DNA of 64,000 nt from Magnetococcus marinus MC-1 (GTDB taxonomy: Bacteria; Pseudomonadota; Magnetococcia; Magnetococcales; Magnetococcaceae), in the NCBI RefSeq assembly GCF_000014865.1, contig NC_008576.1, positions 959,501-1,023,500 on the forward strand. Direction: 5' to 3'. Numbering within the stretch: the stretch's first letter is position 1; every line of letters begins with the position of its first letter. The translations under genes were made by a program, and so were the position numbers. The notes beneath the pieces are model-generated. The model was not told the DNA's origin. It did not search any database and saw only the letters and a list, made by a program, of their open reading frames with translations. Positions 27,806 to 37,588 of this stretch are shown here, in pieces.

Positions 27806-30780
27806 AACTTCATTTTGAACCAGACCTGGATTATCAACTGGCGGCCATCGAGTCGGTCTGCGCCCTGTTTCGGGGCCAGGAGATTGGGCGAACCGAGTTC
27901 ACGGTGACCTTGCCATCGGGCACGTTGGATTATGGAGAGGATCGTCTTGGCATCGGCAACCGCCTGAAGATGCTGGAAGATGAAGTCCACGCCAATCTGA
28001 AGGAGGCCCAACTCCGCAACGGGCTGCGTCCGGCGTCATCTCTGGCCACCATGGATTTTACCGTGGAGATGGAGACCGGCACCGGCAAGACCTACGTCTA
28101 CCTGCGCACCATTTTCGAGTTGCACAGGCGCTACGGTTTCACCAAGTTCGTCATCGTCGTCCCCTCGGTGGCCATCAAGGAGGGGGTCTACAAGTCAATT
28201 CAGATCATGGAGGAGCATTTTCGGGGCCTCTACGCCAACGCCCCGTTCGAATATTTCCTCTACGACTCCGGCAAGCTGGGACAGGTGCGCAACTTCGCCA
28301 CCAGTCCCAATATCCAGATCATGGTGGTCACCGTCGGCGCCATCAACAAGCAGGACGTGAACAACCTCTACAAGGAGAGCGAGAAGACCGGCGGCGAAAA
28401 GCCCATCGATCTGGTGCGGGCCACCCGACCCGTGCTGATCGTGGACGAGCCCCAGAGTGTGGATGGTGGCCTGACCGGCAAGGGCAAGGCCGCCCTCTCC
28501 GAGATGCACCCCCTCTGCACCCTGCGCTATTCCGCCACCCATGTGGACAAGCACCACATGATCTACCGCCTCGACGCCGTGGATGCCTACGAGCGCCGTC
28601 TGGTGAAACAGATCGAGGTTGCATCCCTGGAGGTGGAAGGCGGTCACAACAAGCCGTATCTCCGGCTCCTCTCCGTCAGCAACACCCGGGGCCGGATCGC
28701 CGCCAAGGTGGAAGTGGACGCGCTGCAAGGAAAGGCGGTGCGCCGCAAAACGGTCACGGTGCAGGACGGGGATGACCTGGAGCAGATCACCGAACGCAGC
28801 CTCTATGCAGACCACCGCATCGGTGAAATCCGGGTGGCCAAAGGGGATGAATTCCTGGAGGTGCGCATACCCGGCAGCGAAACCTTCCTTCGTCTGGGAG
28901 AGGCCATTGGCGACGTGGACCAGGAGGAGATGAAGCGCCAGATGATCCGGCGCACCATCAAGGAGCACCTGGACAAGGAGAAGCGCCTGCGCCCCCTCGG
29001 CATCAAGGTGCTGTCACTGTTCTTCATCGACTCGGTGGCCAACTACCGCGCCTACGATGCCGAAGGCAATCCGGCAAAGGGTCCATACGCCGAGATTTTC
29101 GAGAAGGAGTACCGCCGTTGGATTCGCCACCCGGACTACAACACCCTGTTCCGCGAGGTGGACACCGAAACGTTGCCGGCCCAGGTTCACGACGGTTACT
29201 TCTCCATCGACAAGAAGGGCTCCTGGACCGATACCGCCGAAAACAACCAGGCCAACCGGGAGAGCGCCGAACGGGCCTATACCCTGATCATGAAGGACAA
29301 GGAGCGGCTTCTGGGATTCGAGACGCCGCTCAAGTTCATCTTCTCCCACTCCGCCCTGCGCGAGGGATGGGATAACCCCAACGTCTTTCAGATCTGCGTC
29401 CTGCGGGACATGGGCTCCGAACTGGCCCGCCGCCAATCCATCGGTCGCGGCCTGCGCCTGTGCGTCAACCAGAACGGCGAACGCCAGCGGGGCTTCGACA
29501 TCAACACCCTGACGGTCATCGCCACCGAGAGCTACGAGCAGTTCGCCGAGACATTGCAGAAGGAGATCGAGGCCGACACCGGCATCCGCTTCGGGGTCGT
29601 GGAGAAGCATCAGTTTGCCACCATCCCCGTCACTGACGAGCATGGCCGCCAGTCCCCCTTGGGGGTCGAGAAGTCGGAGGCACTCTGGAAACACCTCCAT
29701 GCAACCGGCTACGTGGATACCAAGGGCAAGGTCCAGGACGCCCTGCGTACCGCATTAAAGGAGGGAACCCTGGACGTTCCAGAAGCCTTCAACGCCCAGG
29801 CCCCGCAGATTCAGGAGATCCTGAAGAAACTAGCGGGGCGGCTGGAGATCAAGAATGCCGACGAACGGGAGAGCGTCAGAGTCCGCAAGGAGGTGCTGTG
29901 CAGCCCCGAGTTTCAGGCCCTGTGGGATCGCATCAAGCACAAGACCACCTACCGAGTAGAGTTCGACAACGACCGTCTGCTGGAGGAGTGCGCCAAGGCC
30001 ATCGGCAGTGCGCCGCCGGTTTCCCGCGCCCGGTTGCAGATTAGCAAGGCGGATCTGGCCATCGGCAAGGGCGGCGTTCAAGCCAAGGAGACGTCCAAAG
30101 CCGCCCCGATCACCATTGACGAGCGGGACATCGAACTGCCCGACTTGCTCTCGGTCCTGCAGGACAACACCCAGCTGACCCGCCGGAGCATCGTTCGGAT
30201 TCTGACCGGCAGCGGTAGGCTCAGCGACTTCGCCCACAACCCTCAGCAGTTTATCGAACTGGCCACCGAGGCGATCAACCGCGCCAAACGCCTAGCCCTG
30301 GTGGACGGCATCCGCTACCAGCGTATCGGCGACGACCAGTTCTATGCCCAGGAGCTGTTCGAGCAGGAGGAGTTGACGGGATACCTGAAGGACATGCTGA
30401 AGGATGCCAAGAAATCGGTTTTTGAGCACGTCATCTACGATTCCGGCGGCGTGGAGCGGCTGTTTGCAGAGCAGTTGGAGCGGAACGAGGCCGTCAGGGT
30501 GTATGCCAAGCTGCCGGGCTGGTTCAAGGTGCCTACGCCTCTGGGAACCTACAACCCGGACTGGGCAGTGTTGGTGGAGAAGGACGGCGAGGAAAGGCTG
30601 TACTTCGTGGTGGAAACCAAGGGGCGTGTTGAAGGGCAGCTGTTCGCTGACGATCTCAGGGATAAGGAAAAAGCCAAAATCGCCTGCGGCAAGGCTCACT
30701 TCAAGGCACTGGCGGTAGGCGAGAATCCAGCGCGCTATGTGGTGGCCACCAACAGCGATGACCTGATGGCGCAGTTGTAA
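27802..30780 (+). CDS. res: Type III restriction endonuclease, Res subunit
   Basis: The helicase-nuclease subunit, 992 residues, which works with Mod to cut foreign DNA when unmodified sites meet head to head. Superfamily-2 motifs: Walker A GTGKT near residue 93, motif II DEPQ near 215, and motif V/VI EGWDNPNVFQIC and IGRGLRLC near 520-555. DEPQ in place of DEAD/DECH is usual in Res proteins. The C-terminal nuclease has the PD...ExK signature: PDW near 919 and VVETKG near 937. Last of eight overlapping genes; the preceding Doc gene shares an ATGA overlap. All key motifs are intact, so it is probably active. Confidence 0.93.
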   Translation: MKLHFEPDLDYQLAAIESVCALFRGQEIGRTEFTVTLPSGTLDYGEDRLGIGNRLKMLEDEVHANLKEAQLRNGLRPASSLATMDFTVEMETGTGKTYVYLRTIFELHRRYGFTKFVIVVPSVAIKEGVYKSIQIMEEHFRGLYANAPFEYFLYDSGKLGQVRNFATSPNIQIMVVTVGAINKQDVNNLYKESEKTGGEKPIDLVRATRPVLIVDEPQSVDGGLTGKGKAALSEMHPLCTLRYSATHVDKHHMIYRLDAVDAYERRLVKQIEVASLEVEGGHNKPYLRLLSVSNTRGRIAAKVEVDALQGKAVRRKTVTVQDGDDLEQITERSLYADHRIGEIRVAKGDEFLEVRIPGSETFLRLGEAIGDVDQEEMKRQMIRRTIKEHLDKEKRLRPLGIKVLSLFFIDSVANYRAYDAEGNPAKGPYAEIFEKEYRRWIRHPDYNTLFREVDTETLPAQVHDGYFSIDKKGSWTDTAENNQANRESAERAYTLIMKDKERLLGFETPLKFIFSHSALREGWDNPNVFQICVLRDMGSELARRQSIGRGLRLCVNQNGERQRGFDINTLTVIATESYEQFAETLQKEIEADTGIRFGVVEKHQFATIPVTDEHGRQSPLGVEKSEALWKHLHATGYVDTKGKVQDALRTALKEGTLDVPEAFNAQAPQIQEILKKLAGRLEIKNADERESVRVRKEVLCSPEFQALWDRIKHKTTYRVEFDNDRLLEECAKAIGSAPPVSRARLQISKADLAIGKGGVQAKETSKAAPITIDERDIELPDLLSVLQDNTQLTRRSIVRILTGSGRLSDFAHNPQQFIELATEAINRAKRLALVDGIRYQRIGDDQFYAQELFEQEELTGYLKDMLKDAKKSVFEHVIYDSGGVERLFAEQLERNEAVRVYAKLPGWFKVPTPLGTYNPDWAVLVEKDGEERLYFVVETKGRVEGQLFADDLRDKEKAKIACGKAHFKALAVGENPARYVVATNSDDLMAQL

Positions 30781-31105
30781 TATGCGACCCTCTGGTTAAC
30801 CTGCACCTGCTGTGCGGAGATGACGTTGATGACCAAGGTAGAAGACAGAAAATCGCCGCCGAGATCGCCAATACCATCGCCATGCTGTGCTGCTGTGGGC
30901 TTCCTTTTTAGAGCCGTTTTTTTATGCAGACTTGAAGCCCTCTGTTTGGTATTGAAAAGGACTCACATCGCCAATTGAGGGTAAGCGTCACGCCAGCCGC
31001 ATCACCGATGGATTCCAATCTCGGTATTTTTCCAAGAACCAACCAAACATTATCCAAAACCCGGACAAACCATGTTTTGGCAGGGGGCGCTCATCCAAAA
31101 CAACC
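30781..31105. other. Intergenic right flank of the defence operon
   Basis: No intact gene. One frame (about 30784-30909) reads as a short protein-like fragment with a KIAAEIANTIAMLCCCG stretch, perhaps the remnant of a gene lost at the island edge. Composition returns to that of the host by about 30950. No terminator, tRNA or repeat is clear. Confidence 0.4.
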
Positions 31106-33526
31106 CTAAGCAGCGCTTGCCCGCTTCTTCTGAGCGGCAGACGAGGTGTGGCGGTCCATCAATTCAAAGAACCCCAACCGCTCCTGAATGGCGCTGCCGA
31201 TGTCGTTGATGTTGCCAGATTGCTTCTGCAAAGAGTGGCTCATATCGACAAACTTCTCCGCGGTTTTTTCCAGTTCTACCATCATGCGCTGCAAGGCGCT
31301 GGCGGCTTCCGCCGTATCTGCAACCAAGGCGGAAATGCGCTCGCCCCCCTCAGAGAGACCTTTGACATTGTCCGTTACCTCCTGCACCGCATTTGAGATA
31401 CCTCCAACATTGCGGGTCACCTCCTCAATGCCCAGCGTCACCTCCGAAAGGTTAACGTCAGAGTCGGACATGTTAAGAACCGACTGAGCGAGCTGTTGAT
31501 CCACTTCGACGCTTCCCTCAGCGATCTGAATCACAGTCTGATTGACCTCCTCCATGGTGCCGTACTGGTAATCTACAGAGTCCACGATACGGTCATTGGC
31601 GATGCTTAGCTCCTGAATACGGGTAAGCATCTCCTGACTGCTGCGGTGCGCCTGACCACTGCCAGCTTGAAGTTCATCGATGTTATTGGAGATGGTGTTG
31701 GTGGCGTCGCCGGTCTGCCGGGCCAGATCTTTGACCTCGTTGGCCACCACGGCAAAGCCTTTACCGGCTTCCCCTGCGCCTGCCGCCTCGATGGAGGCGT
31801 TGAGCGCCAGCATATTGGTTTGTCCTGCGATTTGACGGATGATCCCAACCACTTCGCTAATCTTGTTACTGGCATTTACCTGAGCGTCGATCACCTGGGC
31901 CATGTTCTGGGCCTCCTGTGCGGCCATTTGCGAGCTTTTGGCCGCATCGCGCCCCTGCTGGCGGATGGCATCAAGTGCCTCTTTCAACGCACCGATGGCG
32001 CTAGCAACGTTCTGCACCCCTTCCCGGGATCGGCCCACGGCACCCTGTACCTCCACCATGGATTGGTTGACCTGTTTGGAGGCGCTGGCAACGTGGGTGA
32101 GGTTGACCGACGCCTCTTCGGCAGCGGCCGAGATGGTGGTCATGTTCTCGCTCATCTGATCGGAGGCTTGGGCGGTGGCGTTCAAATCACGGGTATTTAT
32201 TTCAATGGTTGCGTTGACGTCACTCATCTGCACAGAGACGGATCTTGCGGACGCTTCCGCTTGTTTTGAACCATTTTTGACCAAATTGGCATCTTCGGTC
32301 ATCCGCTGAGAGAGGGCTTGCAGGTCGCCAGAGTAGTTGCCTAGAATTCGGGATTGTTCGATGAAGCCCTCGATTAATCCCTGCAACCGCTCGCTCATGG
32401 AGTTTAATGCTACGGCCAGTTGACCTACTTCATCGTTCTGACTCAGCTCTACCCGGCTACCCAACCGCCCATTGGCGATTTTTGTGGCCACATCGATGCA
32501 GGCCAACATCGGTTCTGTCACAAAACGACCGATCAGTTTGGCCAACAAAAAGGCCAGCACCAAGGCAAATAGGGTGATGAGCCCCGTCAACATCTCTGCC
32601 CGGCTGATTTCAGTCGCCATCTCCTGCATGCCGGCCGCCATGTCTGCGTGGATCAACTCTTCGGCATCGTCCGCATCCTTGATGAAAGATTTGAACGTTT
32701 CATGAAAGCGCTTTTCCGCCTCGGTCCCAGCTTGTAGGGAGCGCTGTGTATTTTCGTAGCGCTGGGTGGCCAGCGTTTTCAGGGCTGCCGCCGCTTTGGA
32801 GAGTTTATGTTCGGCTGCGGTGGGCCAACTGGATTCCACCGACTCCAGCCGCTGCACGGCCTCCTGAAACTGGGCCAGCACATCCTCGATTTTCACCGAT
32901 TCGTCCCCGCCCAGGGCCTCCTCCAGAAAAAGGTGGCCATCGGCGAGAAAATATTTACTGACGGCGAGTTGTTTGACGTTGAGGGGCGAAGGGATCGACT
33001 CAATGCGTTCCAAAAGTTGGTCAATTTGTTGCTGGACCTCTTCATAACGCGCGTCGAATGCCTGGTCGACCCCGCTACCGGTGGTTTCCGCCTGTGAGAG
33101 AAAGCCGTAACGCTCTTCAGCAGCTTGCCGAAACACCTGCAACTGGGTGAGCAACGTCTTCATTTTTGCCACAACCTGGGGATCTCTGGAGGGGTAAAAA
33201 TGGCCTTCGTCATTTTCACCGCCGTTGATTATGGCGTTGGCATACCAAGCGGTTTCGTCGAGAATGGCCCAGATCTCTTCGATTTTCCCGTCATACTCTC
33301 CGCCAAGCAACTCCTCGAAGTAAAGGTGTGCTTCGGTAGCCGTTAGTTTGATCTCCATGGCGGCATCCCCCAGGGGAGCCAAGCGGGCGCCAACCTGCTC
33401 GGCATGCTCGCCGACGGTGTCGATCTCCTTGACGCCCACGAAACCGGTCACGGCTGTCACCAGAGCCAGCCCAATAAAGGCCGTCAACAGTTTTTTTGCC
33501 AGGGGTAGATCGTTAAAACGTATCAT
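31106..33526 (-). CDS. Methyl-accepting chemotaxis protein
   Basis: An 806-residue chemoreceptor. I use ATG 33526 because GGAGG lies eight bases upstream; the longer frame adds 17 residues without support. An N-terminal membrane helix (~residues 10-35) is followed by a large helical periplasmic sensor of about 300 residues and a second membrane helix near 320-340. A HAMP domain (ending around residue 395) leads to the long signalling coiled coil. Its tip has the conserved [18 protein letters not shown]...GFAVVANEV, which binds CheW and CheA. There is no C-terminal NWETF-like tether. The ligand is unknown. The gene stands alone and lies between two intergenic stretches. Confidence 0.95.
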   Translation of the reverse strand: MIRFNDLPLAKKLLTAFIGLALVTAVTGFVGVKEIDTVGEHAEQVGARLAPLGDAAMEIKLTATEAHLYFEELLGGEYDGKIEEIWAILDETAWYANAIINGGENDEGHFYPSRDPQVVAKMKTLLTQLQVFRQAAEERYGFLSQAETTGSGVDQAFDARYEEVQQQIDQLLERIESIPSPLNVKQLAVSKYFLADGHLFLEEALGGDESVKIEDVLAQFQEAVQRLESVESSWPTAAEHKLSKAAAALKTLATQRYENTQRSLQAGTEAEKRFHETFKSFIKDADDAEELIHADMAAGMQEMATEISRAEMLTGLITLFALVLAFLLAKLIGRFVTEPMLACIDVATKIANGRLGSRVELSQNDEVGQLAVALNSMSERLQGLIEGFIEQSRILGNYSGDLQALSQRMTEDANLVKNGSKQAEASARSVSVQMSDVNATIEINTRDLNATAQASDQMSENMTTISAAAEEASVNLTHVASASKQVNQSMVEVQGAVGRSREGVQNVASAIGALKEALDAIRQQGRDAAKSSQMAAQEAQNMAQVIDAQVNASNKISEVVGIIRQIAGQTNMLALNASIEAAGAGEAGKGFAVVANEVKDLARQTGDATNTISNNIDELQAGSGQAHRSSQEMLTRIQELSIANDRIVDSVDYQYGTMEEVNQTVIQIAEGSVEVDQQLAQSVLNMSDSDVNLSEVTLGIEEVTRNVGGISNAVQEVTDNVKGLSEGGERISALVADTAEAASALQRMMVELEKTAEKFVDMSHSLQKQSGNINDIGSAIQERLGFFELMDRHTSSAAQKKRASAA

Positions 33527-34053
33527 CGGTGCGCCTCCAGAATATTTTATTTGCACCGATGGTACACGATTTTTCATTTTAGAAATAGATTACATTGTGT
33601 CCAAATCTGCTTGTAGTTGGTTCTATATATGAGACAGGTTACTTAAAAGAAGATTTTGCATGAGAGGAAGAGGGTGAAGTCATAAAGTTTCCCCTGTAGA
33701 AAGACCGCAAGGATAGGAAAAACGACCAAATCTCATTGATCAAGGCGCGCTTTTACCGTGGATAGGGAATCACCCAAAGGCAAGTTGATACTGGTTTATG
33801 ATCATCGGAAGCGATTTTATAGAGCACCCTGCTGTTGGCAATGTTGGACATGAACATCCACGCAACCCACTGGTGGAATATCTGGATACAAAGCACCCCA
33901 CCATGGGGCGCATGGCAGGGGCTTTGTACCGCTCTAATCTGCCGATAGAGGCTAACCAGCCGATTCTCCCGGAATTTAAGGGGCGGTCGAAGAAAAATGG
34001 CCGCTATGGGGCCAGCAAGACGGCCTTTTACAACCAAACGTGCATCACAGCGC
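33527..34053. other. Intergenic stretch between chemoreceptor and sulfur-relay genes
   Basis: The ribosome-binding site of the chemoreceptor gene is at the left end. The rest holds only short frames with improbable translations. No RNA gene or clear terminator is seen. Confidence 0.5.
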
Positions 34054-34656
34054 CTACATGTAGAAATTAACATCCGCCTTCAGCGCTTTGGGCAGAAAGC
34101 TGGCCGCGCCCACCCAATCGGCAATCTCAGGAATAAACATCTGCCGGTCATACTCAAACAGATCCACCGTCATTTGACAGGCGACCATCTGCACATCCGC
34201 CTCAAGGCTGAGATCACGCAACTCCTGAACCGAAGCTACCCCCTTGTTTTTCATGGTCTGTCGCATCATTCCACTCGCTATGTCTTCAAAGCCGGGCATC
34301 AACGCCATAACCGAGGTTGGAATGTTAAGCGGCTTACCCTTGAGCGGACCATTAGGGAATTTCATGGGCATCGCAGGATTTCCCAGTGGTGTGATTTTTA
34401 AATCCAGATCCCGCTTTAACAGATTAAGTCCGTAGAAGGTAAAAAAGATTGAGACATCCCACCCTAACGCTGCCGCCGTTGATGCCAGGATAAAGGGAGG
34501 ATAGGCCCAATCCAAAGTTCCTTTGGTGGCGATAATGGTCATGGATGGTGTGTGGTTAGCCTGCTGCTCCGCCATCTTTTGCGCAAATCGCTGGTCAAAC
34601 CAGTTTTCCATCTGTTCAAGGTTTGTTGGCAGTGTGGATGCGGCTTGAGTGGTCAT
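34054..34656 (-). CDS. DsrE2-family sulfur-carrier protein (DsrE/DsrF-like)
   Basis: A 200-residue protein of the DsrE/F/H superfamily, larger branch. Visible blocks: MTIIATKGTLDWAYPPFILASTAAALGWDVSIFFTF-type first strand and helix, a proline-rich insertion (IPTSVMALMPGFE), and the segment VQMVACQMTVDL, in which the cysteine is the likely persulfide carrier. DsrE2 proteins commonly sit with TusA and rhodanese genes in sulfur oxidisers and pass sulfane sulfur toward the sHdr or Dsr pathways. It follows tusA by nine bases on the same strand, so they form one operon. A role in handling sulfur in the cytoplasm fits a sulfide- or thiosulfate-oxidising cell. Confidence 0.88.
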   Translation of the reverse strand: MTTQAASTLPTNLEQMENWFDQRFAQKMAEQQANHTPSMTIIATKGTLDWAYPPFILASTAAALGWDVSIFFTFYGLNLLKRDLDLKITPLGNPAMPMKFPNGPLKGKPLNIPTSVMALMPGFEDIASGMMRQTMKNKGVASVQELRDLSLEADVQMVACQMTVDLFEYDRQMFIPEIADWVGAASFLPKALKADVNFYM

Positions 34657-34665
34657 AGCTACCCC

Positions 34666-34896
34666 CTACGCTTTGCGGATATAAAAAAGCAAGGCCTCAC
34701 CTTGCTGCTCGGTTGACATCAAGTGATGGCCCGTCTGCTGGCAAAAGGAGTCCATATCCTTCACCGAACCTGGATCGGTCGCCATGACCGCTAAGACCTG
34801 CCCCGTAGCGAGCCCATTGAGCATCTTTTTCGCCTTTAATATCGGGAGGGGGCAGGTCATCCCGCGTGCGTCCAATTGTGCGTCTGACTGGTTCAT
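34666..34896 (-). CDS. tusA: TusA sulfur-carrier protein
   Basis: A 76-residue protein starting MNQSDAQLDARG, preceded by AGGAG with good spacing, so the longer upstream frame is rejected. The active motif TCPLPIL holds the CPxP cysteine that carries sulfur as persulfide. TusA delivers sulfur for tRNA thiolation, and in sulfur oxidisers it takes sulfur from rhodaneses or DsrE2 toward oxidation enzymes. Pairing with DsrE2 points to the second use. The upstream region has candidate TetR sites and a hairpin that may reduce read-through. Confidence 0.92.
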   Translation of the reverse strand: MNQSDAQLDARGMTCPLPILKAKKMLNGLATGQVLAVMATDPGSVKDMDSFCQQTGHHLMSTEQQGEALLFYIRKA

Positions 34897-34933
34897 AATG
34901 ATCTCCTGGGTGTGATACGATCTCTCTATAGTT

Positions 34934-34950
34934 GTCCGGTCGGTCAAGTC
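34934..34950. promoter_or_regulatory. Candidate TetR operator proximal to tusA
   Basis: The sequence GTCCGGTCGGTCAAGTC, about 38 bases before the tusA start, shares its core with a second copy at 35056-35074. It resembles TetR-family half-sites of the GACCG/CGGTC kind. Confidence 0.45.
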
Positions 34951-34960
34951 CAGCGATGAA

Positions 34961-34987
34961 AAAAATCCCCATCCAAAGCATGGGGGA
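34961..34987 (-). terminator. Terminator-like hairpin upstream of tusA
   Basis: On the minus strand a CCCCAT/ATGGGG stem (34967-34972 with 34980-34985) is followed by a run of seven T at the 3' side. It points toward tusA and lies between the two candidate operator copies, so it could attenuate a transcript started further upstream. Confidence 0.45.
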
Positions 34988-35020
34988 AATTGGATCGGAC
35001 AGAGGCCGTGTGGAAAAATT

Positions 35021-35038
35021 AGCATATTAGAATATGCT
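35021..35038. promoter_or_regulatory. Perfect 18-base dyad upstream of tusA
   Basis: AGCATATT-AG-AATATGCT is a perfect inverted repeat of two 8-base arms. It may be an operator for a further dimeric regulator; AT-rich dyads of this look are used by sulfur-responsive ArsR-family repressors, but that link is only a suggestion. Confidence 0.45.
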
Positions 35039-35055
35039 TACAGCTTCTGTATAAA

Positions 35056-35074
35056 TTGACCGGTCAGTCAAGTC
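35056..35074. promoter_or_regulatory. Candidate TetR operator between TetR gene and tusA
   Basis: TTGACCGGTCAGTCAAGTC contains the palindrome GACCGGTC and shares CCGGTC(A/G)GTCAAGTC with the copy at 34934-34950. A repressor site for the TetR protein encoded at 35250-35849 is the simplest reading. Confidence 0.5.
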
Positions 35075-35249
35075 AAGAAGAAAAACACGACTCCTTTTTG
35101 AAAAATCTTCTATACGCTTTATTTTCCGTACTTTCCGCTGTGAACATGCTAAACAAACAGCAGGCGTCAGCCCCATTGAAGCATGCATGCGTGGCACAAA
35201 ACCAAGCCGCTAATACCCACCCAAGTTCCCACTCGGGAAGATAGGCTCG

Positions 35250-35849
35250 TCACACCACCCGCACCGATTTTAAAGCAGATCCGAGTCGGCGCACGACTTC
35301 AGGGTCATTGCGGGTTTTTGCCAGCAGAATAACGCCCTCCAGAAAAGCCAACATCGCTTCCGCCGTCGCTTCAATCTGCATAGGCGGCAACGCCCCCTGC
35401 TGCACCGCCTCGCTCAGGGTTGCGTGAAACTGCCCGCTGGCCTTGGCAAACACAGCGTTCAGTCGCGCGCGCAGGATCTCATCTCGTGTTGAAACCTCCA
35501 GCGCCAAATTCCCAAACAGGCAACCAGGCATGCGTTTTTGTTGATCTTTGTCTTGGGCCGCTTTTTGCCAGTAGTAGATGGCATCCACCATATACTCCAA
35601 CCGCTCTAATGGGGGCAGCGCATCATCGAAGGCTTCGGCTACAAAGCCCAATGCCCAAGCATCGGCCATACTGTCAATGACCGCCATAGCAAGCTCTTGT
35701 TTAGAAGTAAAAAAATGGTAAAACGACCCCTTTTGCACCCCCGCTCGATCACAAATCTCTTTAATGCCCACATCCGCATAACTGCGCCCATGAAACAGCT
35801 CACGGGCTATATCTAGAATACGGGACCTCGTATCGCTCTCTTTATTCAT
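35250..35849 (-). CDS. TetR/AcrR family transcriptional regulator
   Basis: A 199-residue repressor, taking the ATG at 35849 (MNKESDTRSRIL); a 20-residue longer form is possible but has an unusual N-terminus. The DNA-binding domain is typical: RILDIARELFHGRSYADVGIKEICDRAGVQKGSFYHFF, with HTH residues ~30-50. The ligand-binding part has a conserved GCLFGN segment, as in the LmrA/YxaF-like group, and a Cys there (PGCLFGN) might sense thiols or electrophiles. It reads in the same direction as tusA-dsrE2, with two candidate operators in the space between, so it may control those genes and not itself. Confidence 0.88.
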   Translation of the reverse strand: MNKESDTRSRILDIARELFHGRSYADVGIKEICDRAGVQKGSFYHFFTSKQELAMAVIDSMADAWALGFVAEAFDDALPPLERLEYMVDAIYYWQKAAQDKDQQKRMPGCLFGNLALEVSTRDEILRARLNAVFAKASGQFHATLSEAVQQGALPPMQIEATAEAMLAFLEGVILLAKTRNDPEVVRRLGSALKSVRVV

Positions 35850-36197
35850 CACGCCTGCGCGCCTCTTGGGATGGATTGGTGAATTAAACGGAAAGATTTT
35901 TTGGCTCAACGTAGCCGCTACAGCATGGCAGCGGCCAGTATAATTTAAAGGGCGGAGCCATTTTCACCTATTTATCCAGGTTTGTCCAAAGCAAGAGGAC
36001 AAAGAGGACAGGGTCTTGCCCCTTGTTTTGTGTGCGATCCTCCTTGAAAGTCGATCTTGATTTGCTCAAGTGAACGGTTACTATAAAACGAAGCAGAGCG
36101 TGGTTCAAAATCTGCATCCAACATAGGGCATGACTCATGCGCTTCAACCTTACCGACCACACAGCGAAGCACGCATCATTCTGAGGGATAGACCGTC

Positions 36198-36827
36198 ATG
36201 ATTAGCGACAAGCAGCGTAAAGAGATGATTGACGCGAAATTCCGCGATAGCGTTGCAAAAAATGAGGCCAAAAAAGAGAGCATCATCAACCGTTCTTCTG
36301 GTGCCTATAAATCTCAAATCGAGGCAAAATTAGAGGCCGCCAAACAATACTGGGAACGGGTAAAACAGCAGAATAAGACCCGTCAAGAAATTTTAAACCG
36401 TGAGCCTGTGCGCAAAGATGAATCAACCGCGCAGAGGCGCAAACGTGCCCAACTTCAACATCGCACCGCAACAAAAGAGTTTGATAATCAAAATCTTTGG
36501 AAAGAGCCCCCGCCTGAGCAACTCTCCTTTCGCCAGATGACTCAGAGAGCTGTCATAAAAAAAGCCGAACAAGTGGTGCGGACCTGCCGAAAATATAAGC
36601 TGCTGCTTTTACCCTTCGTTATAGGCTCGACCCTGTTGCTTGCCATTGCGGGGTTCAACCACGCCCAATCGCTCGGTGAGAAATTACAGACTCATCCAAT
36701 TGATTTTCGGCAGTGGGAAAAAGATCACCCAAAATTCGCGAAAATAATACGCTGGATGTATGGGGAAAAATCTAAAAACCAAGATTATTGGAATAAAGCT
36801 GGCGAGCTCATTAAAAAATATCAATAA
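36198..36827 (+). CDS. Hypothetical coiled-coil membrane protein
   Basis: A 209-residue protein that I do not recognise. Residues 1-110 are highly charged and helical (K/E/R/Q-rich), probably coiled coil. One membrane helix follows a basic segment (KYKLLLLPFVIGSTLLLAIAGF, about residues 133-153). The last ~55 residues are polar and rich in W, K and D. The topology suggests a cytoplasmic N-terminus anchored to the inner membrane. The start is ATG 36198 with a purine-rich stretch upstream (GAGGGATAG). No conserved neighbours. Confidence 0.6.
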   Translation: MISDKQRKEMIDAKFRDSVAKNEAKKESIINRSSGAYKSQIEAKLEAAKQYWERVKQQNKTRQEILNREPVRKDESTAQRRKRAQLQHRTATKEFDNQNLWKEPPPEQLSFRQMTQRAVIKKAEQVVRTCRKYKLLLLPFVIGSTLLLAIAGFNHAQSLGEKLQTHPIDFRQWEKDHPKFAKIIRWMYGEKSKNQDYWNKAGELIKKYQ

Positions 36828-37168
36828 TGCGGTCGTTTGTCGGTATTCCAAAATGCCCCTCTATCGTGGGACAATCTCCGGCTATACGTGATCCATGGGC
36901 GCATGGTTTGCTCTCTATCGGCTACTGACTTTTGGGGAAACCCTGCCTTTGAACACGTCTAAAAATGGAGTGCATACCTCATTCTGATCTTTACTGTGAA
37001 ATCGCAAAAATGGTGGCCAACAAGAGTGATTACACCACCTCCATTGACACCAAAAAATTAAATATGGTAGCGTGTATTATATATTTCAAAGCACTAAACA
37101 AAAAAACTCCCTTTAAAATGGTTAAATTGTGTGAGGATCTACAAACCCAATGATGTGAGGAAAACCCC
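36828..37168 (+). other. Leader region of the BLUF gene, with a possible small ORF
   Basis: A 62-codon frame at 36965-37153 (MECIPHSDLYCEIAKMVANK...) ends 15 bases before the BLUF start and has the same AT-rich codon use. It has no obvious ribosome site, so whether it is translated is uncertain. Nothing else is seen. Confidence 0.3.
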
Positions 37169-37588
37169 ATGTTAGACCCCATCTTTCACCTCATATATGT
37201 TAGCAAGACCGATGTGCTAAAACCTGGAGATTTGGGTGATATTCTTTTTGCGGCAAGAAAAAATAACCCACCATTGAATCTCACCGGGGTGCTCATCTAC
37301 AACTCTGATTTCTTTTTTCAACTGCTGGAAGGCCCCGCGAGCAACGTCGAAAAAATGTATAAAATCATTTGTGACGATCCTCGCCATATCGCATGCAAAA
37401 CGCTTCATACCTACACGGATTATCACAGAAAATTTACCCAATGGTCCATGGGCTACATCCCTTTTGATGAAATTAAATTTGAGGAAAAGAATCCGTATAA
37501 TCTAGAATCCTACAACTCCGTTATCAATCTCTCTCCGGATAGAACGCTAAGTTTTTTGAATTATTTAAAAAAAGAGTTCCAGTCTTGA
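37169..37588 (+). CDS. BLUF-domain blue-light photoreceptor
   Basis: A 139-residue protein consisting of one BLUF domain plus a short helical tail. BLUF proteins bind FAD and respond to blue light by a hydrogen-bond switch. The key residues are present: Y10 (LIYVSK), N37 (NLTGVL), Q51 (FFFQLLEG), W92 and M94 (QWSMGY). There is no EAL, GGDEF or cyclase domain, so it must signal through a partner, as short BLUF proteins such as PixD do. GAGGAAAA precedes the start. Its stop is 549 bases before the sodium channel gene, same strand. M. marinus MC-1 is known to react to short-wavelength light, so a photobehaviour role is attractive but unproven. Confidence 0.92.
   Translation: MLDPIFHLIYVSKTDVLKPGDLGDILFAARKNNPPLNLTGVLIYNSDFFFQLLEGPASNVEKMYKIICDDPRHIACKTLHTYTDYHRKFTQWSMGYIPFDEIKFEEKNPYNLESYNSVINLSPDRTLSFLNYLKKEFQS

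Noticed and set aside
33798-34070. 90-codon frame between the chemoreceptor and DsrE2 genes
   Set aside because: It has no ribosome site or known domain, and its end overlaps dsrE2 on the other strand.
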